Position numbers and translations under genes: made by a program. 64,000 bases of DNA from Kibdelosporangium aridum. GTDB taxonomy: Bacteria; Actinomycetota; Actinomycetes; Mycobacteriales; Pseudonocardiaceae. The notes below the pieces were generated by a model. It was not told where the DNA came from and ran no database searches. It saw only the letters and a list, made by a program, of their open reading frames with translations. Positions 62,601 to 64,000 of this stretch are shown piece by piece. Every line of letters starts with the position of its first letter. Position 1 is the stretch's first letter. The stretch covers positions 62,001 to 126,000 of the forward strand of contig NZ_FWXV01000013.1 of the NCBI RefSeq assembly GCF_900176515.1, given 5' to 3'.

Positions 62601-64000
62601 CGTTCGACACCTCGCTGGAAGGCCTGGTGCTGCTGGCCGACGGCCACGAACTGCACCTGATCGACGACGACACCCGCCGCGATCCGGATGCCTTGGTCGA
62701 GTACGTCGCCGCGAACAGGATCGACTTCCTCGACCTCACTCCGTCCTACCTGCGACAGCTGATCCCGGCAGGCTTGCTGGATCACGCGCGAGTGCTGATG
62801 CTCGGCGGCGAGGCTCTGGACACCCAGCTGTGGCAGCAACTTCATGACGTGGAGGCGTACAACTTCTACGGCCCGACCGAGTGCACTGTGGACGCGTTGT
62901 CCTGCCGAGTCACGGGTGACCGCCCGGTGATCGGCGTGCCGCTGCACAACCTGCGGGCGTACGTTCTGGACGACTACCTACAGCCGGTACCTGAAGGCGT
63001 CCCCGGCGAGCTCTACCTTGCTGGGCCCCAAGTTGCTCGCGGCTACCGCAACCGGCCAGGTCTGACGGCGGCCCGGTTCCTGGCGGACCCGTTCGAGCCT
63101 GGCCGGATGTACCGGACCGGTGACCGTGTTCGCTGGACAGGCGCGGGCGTGGAGTTCCTCGGCCGGACGGACGACCAAGTCAAGATCCGTGGCTTCCGGA
63201 TCGAGCCGGGTGAAGTCGAGGCGCGTCTGCTTGGGCATCCGTCGGTGCGGGCCGCGGCGGTGATCGCCCGGGACAACAGGCTTGTCGCGTACGTGGTCGG
63301 CCCGACGTCCGGCCTGCGTGAGTACGTGAGCCAGACTTTGCCGGACTACCTGGTGCCATCGGTGTTCGTCGAGCTGGACCGGTTACCGCTGACCATCAGC
63401 GGCAAGCTGGACCGCCGGGCACTGCCCGATCCGGAGATCAACGTCGAGACCGCGCATGTCGCCCCTCGGACCCCGGTGGAACAGGTCCTGGCCGACATCT
63501 GGGCCGAGGTGCTGGGTATCGCGAAGGTCGGCGTGGAAGACAACTTCTTCGCCCTCGGTGGCGACTCCATCCTGAGCATCCAGGTGGTGTCCCGTGCGCG
63601 GCAGGCGGGACTGCGGGTCACGTCCAAGGACGTTTTCCTGCACCCAACGGTCGCTCGTTTGGCCGCGGTGACAACGGCTTCGCAGACCCATGAGCTTCCT
63701 GAGATTGCTGGACCGGCGCCGCTGACTCCGATCCAGCACTGGTTCTTCGAGCATGGCGCGCCCAAGCACTTCACCATGTCCATGTTCGTGGAGCTGGCGG
63801 AGGATCTGGACGAGGACGCTCTGCGCGCCGCGATCGAGGCCGTTGTCGAGCGCCACGAGTCCCTCCGAACGCGGTTCTTCAAGGTCGACGGCGAGTGGCG
63901 GCAGGACGTCGGTCCTGCGCATGACGTCTTCCGCAAGGGCGAGGACTACGAAACCGCAGTGGCGGCTCAGGCCAGTGTGGACTTCGAGCACGGCCCGATG
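53633..64000 (+). CDS. Nonribosomal peptide synthetase 2: C-A-PCP-E-C-A-PCP-C-A-PCP-E (3' end outside window)
   Basis: The frame stays open from ATG 53633, three bases after the NRPS 1 stop, to the right edge (3456 codons). Domains: docking helix (SRADRISALPAHLQEALRKRL); C ~53750-55000 (L-L type, HHIVVDGWS at 54128); A3 ~55045-56415; PCP ~56440-56670; E ~56700-57880; C ~57930-59130 (D-L type, YPLTPLQAGMLFH); A4 ~59170-60510; PCP ~60530-60760; C ~60800-62080 (L-L, HHIITDGWS at 61166); A5 ~62100-63430; PCP ~63460-63690; start of E from ~63710 (PLTPIQHWFFE). All three A domains contain FSFDTSLEGL and DFLDLTPS-type cores and read as DTED(M/S)GFVDK, an acidic pocket suggesting basic residues. A3 and A5 are close duplicates. 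Confidence 0.93.
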   Translation, partial: MASRADRISALPAHLQEALRKRLAGKGSADAIAKADRTGPLPLSFSQRRLWFLSEFQPDENEYNSAFALRLTGQLDVDALSAALQELSRRHESMRTTFDEVDGEGVQIVHPAVDLPLSIVDCTPADVDDVLRAEFGKPFDIRNGPLFRAALARLSSTEHILLLSSHHIVVDGWSMGVLAEELSTLYAGGSLPEPSLQYADFAVWQREQDLTPHLDYWQQHLDGIAPLELPTDHPRPAVRTSAGAMHEFVVPAELVTRLAELARASDTTLFSVLLTACKVLFARYAGQQDIALGTVTSGRGREELHRLVGFFVNTVVVRSTIDSSRSFTSLLTDVRDTVLDAFAHDAVPFDRLVHAERDLSRNPLFDVMVLLQNADKPLPTFPGLEVEEVSLPRWASNFDLTVEFRERGGAVEGVLEYNTDLFDTPTIDRTAKHLLALLEAVTATPGVPVGDLALGEVPDGLGVVVPLPDVTYPALFEAQAHRIPGKRALVFQDREYSFAELNSWANQIAHWLIAQGAGPERVVALALPRTAEMIAAILAVFKTGAVYLPVDPKQPADRIAEIVEDATPVVVVTELPDLSGNPETDPFTQVRPDQAAYVIYTSGSTGKPKGVVVEHRQLVNLLFNHRAQFPANMRVALTAVFSFDTSLEGLVFLADGHELHLIDESVRLDPEALVDYVARRRIDFMDLTPSFLQQLIPAGLLDHARILMLGGEALGESLWQQLAKSTVRAYNFYGPTECTVDALSCEVTGDRPVVGLPLQNLQAYVLDDRLRPQPVGIPGELFLAGAQVARGYLNRPGLTADRFIANPFEPGTRMYRTGDRARWTDTGLEYLGRTDDQVKIRGFRIEPGEVEAALLRHPGVAEAVVVAREDNGHKRLVAYVVPVGALDLRGWLKGILPDYMVPSVFVELHELPLTSSGKVDRRALPEPDFGSEARGIVEPRTEIERELVRIWTEVLGVGRIGVEDNFFGLGGDSILSIQVVSRARQAGIRLTSLDIFRHQTIAELATGARLATEADTPAQEPVGPAPLGPIQHWFFQTHGQLPDYTMSVLLELEPDIDASALRTAFEAVVAHHPALTTSFSDSQQTAGTGEAIFEVGTPFTRDGLDLAQGRMIKTVLTGSQLFIAVHHLVMDGVSWRILLGDLETAYRQARSGQPVHLPPASTPFGVWTRRLADHVAAGGFQDDIGYWQAEIPVDDKAVGSSKSIEVRLPPAETDALLHSVPDAYRTQVNEVLLSALGRVLSDWTGRDEVAIAVEGHGREEIFDDIDLSRTIGWFTTQFPLVLRLPADDWGDTLKSVKEQVRAVPHRGLSYEALKYLGGEPVGELPQICFNYHGTLELTGGFIRDRLESPGQDGPRTYLLDVTGLVEAGELALTWEYSPEAHDEQTIRTLASNLVEALRAIVGHCAEPGAGGRTPSDFPLVKLTQQQIDRLGRTVEDVYPLTPLQAGMLFHSLVEADAYVDEIAIVLDGVTDPQALGAAWQRVVDRTPVLRTSVLWQDVDQPVQVVHRDVTVPVTYGKPESGGFDLTEPPLTRIAIEQLGADRVKVTWTSHHILMDGWSTAQVFAEVCDEYRKPTAVSRRPFRDYLRWLAAQDHQAAEQYWRDTLSGVDAKTPLPFDRPPQEAHQAESTESIKLTIPDVRRVAQRNGLTANTIVQGAWALLLGRYSGQSDVVFGTTVSGRPAELPGVESMVGMFINTVPARVDVSGSQDVAAWLRDLQAAQSESRRFDFMSLAQIHASFDSVVVFENYPLSDATTEPRVVEVQAKDNTTFPLTLSAHLDDDLHLELAYDPRLFDRTTAQRMAERLEMIITGLDPEIRLADVPWMSAAEQDFVLAEGAGVSLEVPEYTYPEIFQRQVQRTPERTALVFQDQRYSYAQLNVQANRLAHWLIAQGAGTEQVVALKLPRTAEMIVAILAVFKAGTVYLPIDRELPESRVDMMLNDAQPAVVLEAMPDLEGFSASDPAPPRMDHAAYIIYTSGSTGLPKGVVVEHRGLANLVANHRSVFPPDMRVALTAAFSFDTSLEGLALLATGNELHVIDDDVRRDPVALIGYVTRNGIDFLDLTPSYLRQLIPVGLLDVATVLSIGGEAIDADLWQHLVRVNAYNFYGPTEATVDTVSCRIEGDRPVIGRALANQQVYVLDEEMSLVPPGVPGELYLAGSQLARGYLNRPGLTADRFVANPFAPGRMYRTGDLARWTDSGLEYLGRADDQVKIRGFRIEPSEIEQRLLQRTDVRAAAVIARAGRLIAYVVGEVDGLRTYLSEILPDYMVPAAFVPLAELPLTTSGKLDKRALPNPDFSVGEGYVEPVGRVECAVAQIWSDVLGAGRVGAQDNFFELGGDSILSITVVARLRAEFGVQLSPRVIFQNPTVAGLAAAIPLGGQETAIQRASRENVPLSFAQQRLWFLDQFEPDSSEYITPTVLRLRGELDVDRLTYAMTELVARHESLRTTFPSQTQVIHPPSAIELPVIDLPETELDRVLAIESRRPFDLSTGPLFRPLLIRISDVDHVLVLSLHHIITDGWSTGVLTDDLSALYNGSPLEDLPIQYADFAAWQRERLSEPVLTGQLDYWRRKLDAIEPLDLPTDRPRPSVFTSAGAMTEFTIPADVTARLREVARAKDSTLFMTLIAACQVLLARYSGQDDIAIGTVASGRERAELERVVGFFINTLVLRSTVDLSATFDDFLSDVRENVLAAFANQEVPFERVVDAVQPQRDTSRNPLFDVMVLLQNTPESVPRLNGLQVDEVVVPVVSAACDMTFEFQEHDDVLLGAVEYNTDLFDAATIERLVDHLRTLLAAIEGDRRLGTLLAADDRIPTTTVAVPDATYPELFEAQAARTPDKTALVFRDEVLTFAELNARANRLAHWLISHGAGPEQVVALSLPRTTDMVVAILAVFKAGAVYLPLDPDLPDDRRKFVLDDTKPLLVLENLPDSGECSNPVRALRSDHAAYIIYTSGSTGQPKGVVVEHRQLVNLLANHRAVFPPDMRVALTAAFSFDTSLEGLVLLADGHELHLIDDDTRRDPDALVEYVAANRIDFLDLTPSYLRQLIPAGLLDHARVLMLGGEALDTQLWQQLHDVEAYNFYGPTECTVDALSCRVTGDRPVIGVPLHNLRAYVLDDYLQPVPEGVPGELYLAGPQVARGYRNRPGLTAARFLADPFEPGRMYRTGDRVRWTGAGVEFLGRTDDQVKIRGFRIEPGEVEARLLGHPSVRAAAVIARDNRLVAYVVGPTSGLREYVSQTLPDYLVPSVFVELDRLPLTISGKLDRRALPDPEINVETAHVAPRTPVEQVLADIWAEVLGIAKVGVEDNFFALGGDSILSIQVVSRARQAGLRVTSKDVFLHPTVARLAAVTTASQTHELPEIAGPAPLTPIQHWFFEHGAPKHFTMSMFVELAEDLDEDALRAAIEAVVERHESLRTRFFKVDGEWRQDVGPAHDVFRKGEDYETAVAAQASVDFEHGPM

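Overview
The window is one continuous stretch of high-GC actinobacterial chromosome. Several features point to a filamentous actinomycete, most likely Pseudonocardiaceae (Amycolatopsis/Kibdelosporangium/Lentzea-like). These are strong third-position GC bias with long antisense ghost ORFs, many GTG/TTG starts, a mycothiol-dependent formaldehyde dehydrogenase, LAL- and SARP-type regulators, a snapalysin-type protease, a DasR-like site and a large NRPS system. The family assignment is inference. No rRNA, tRNA, insertion sequence or CRISPR array was recognised.

Layout. (1) 1-9.3 kb: the 3' end of a class II lanthipeptide synthetase (LanM cyclase domain), then a large LuxR-type LAL regulator, a SARP/NB-ARC/TPR regulator, an opposing DUF6461-like gene, and a broken second copy of the SARP C-terminus. 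(2) 9.4-18.1 kb: a PucR regulator divergent from six overlapping, apparently translationally coupled genes: DUF917, divergent HyuA, NCS1 permease, canonical HyuA, DUF917 and a GGDEF protein. This looks like a hydantoin/thiohydantoin-type heterocycle catabolic operon ending in a c-di-GMP gene. (3) 18.3-30.1 kb: mixed housekeeping and accessory genes, including DUF4360, a flavin monooxygenase, a snapalysin, CopC, glutamate decarboxylase, NADAR, an XRE regulator, S-(hydroxymethyl)mycothiol dehydrogenase, a SWIM protein, a roughly 22-bp periodic repeat tract, a SnoaL-like protein, a LysR regulator and a BON/ArfC-like pair. (4) 30.1-35.1 kb: an enolase-superfamily enzyme plus LacI regulator, divergent from an NMT1/SsuA-type ABC importer, with three LacI-type palindromes between them. 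(5) 35.1-40.4 kb: three exported proteins in an apparent operon (repetitive beta-rich protein, ThuA/sorbosone dehydrogenase/PKD/CBM protein, Tat-type xylose-isomerase-like protein). (6) 40.4-44.3 kb: glutathione peroxidase and MenC, a secreted lyase-like protein behind a DasR-type operator, an SRPBCC protein, a small unknown and a TVP38 membrane protein. (7) 44.7-64 kb: a serine hydrolase of the penicillin-binding/beta-lactamase fold, followed by two NRPS genes; the second runs off the right edge.

The NRPS is the most interesting part. Read by eye, protein 1 is A-PCP-C-PCP-E-C-A-PCP: it starts with a loading A domain and contains a C-PCP-E module with no A domain. Protein 2 is C-A-PCP-E-C-A-PCP-C-A-PCP-E(partial). 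Its three A domains share an almost identical, acid-lined specificity pocket that suggests basic residues. The E and C domain order predicts an alternating L/D peptide. The upstream serine hydrolase is a candidate stand-alone release/cyclisation enzyme (PBP-type thioesterase). The product cannot be named from this window.
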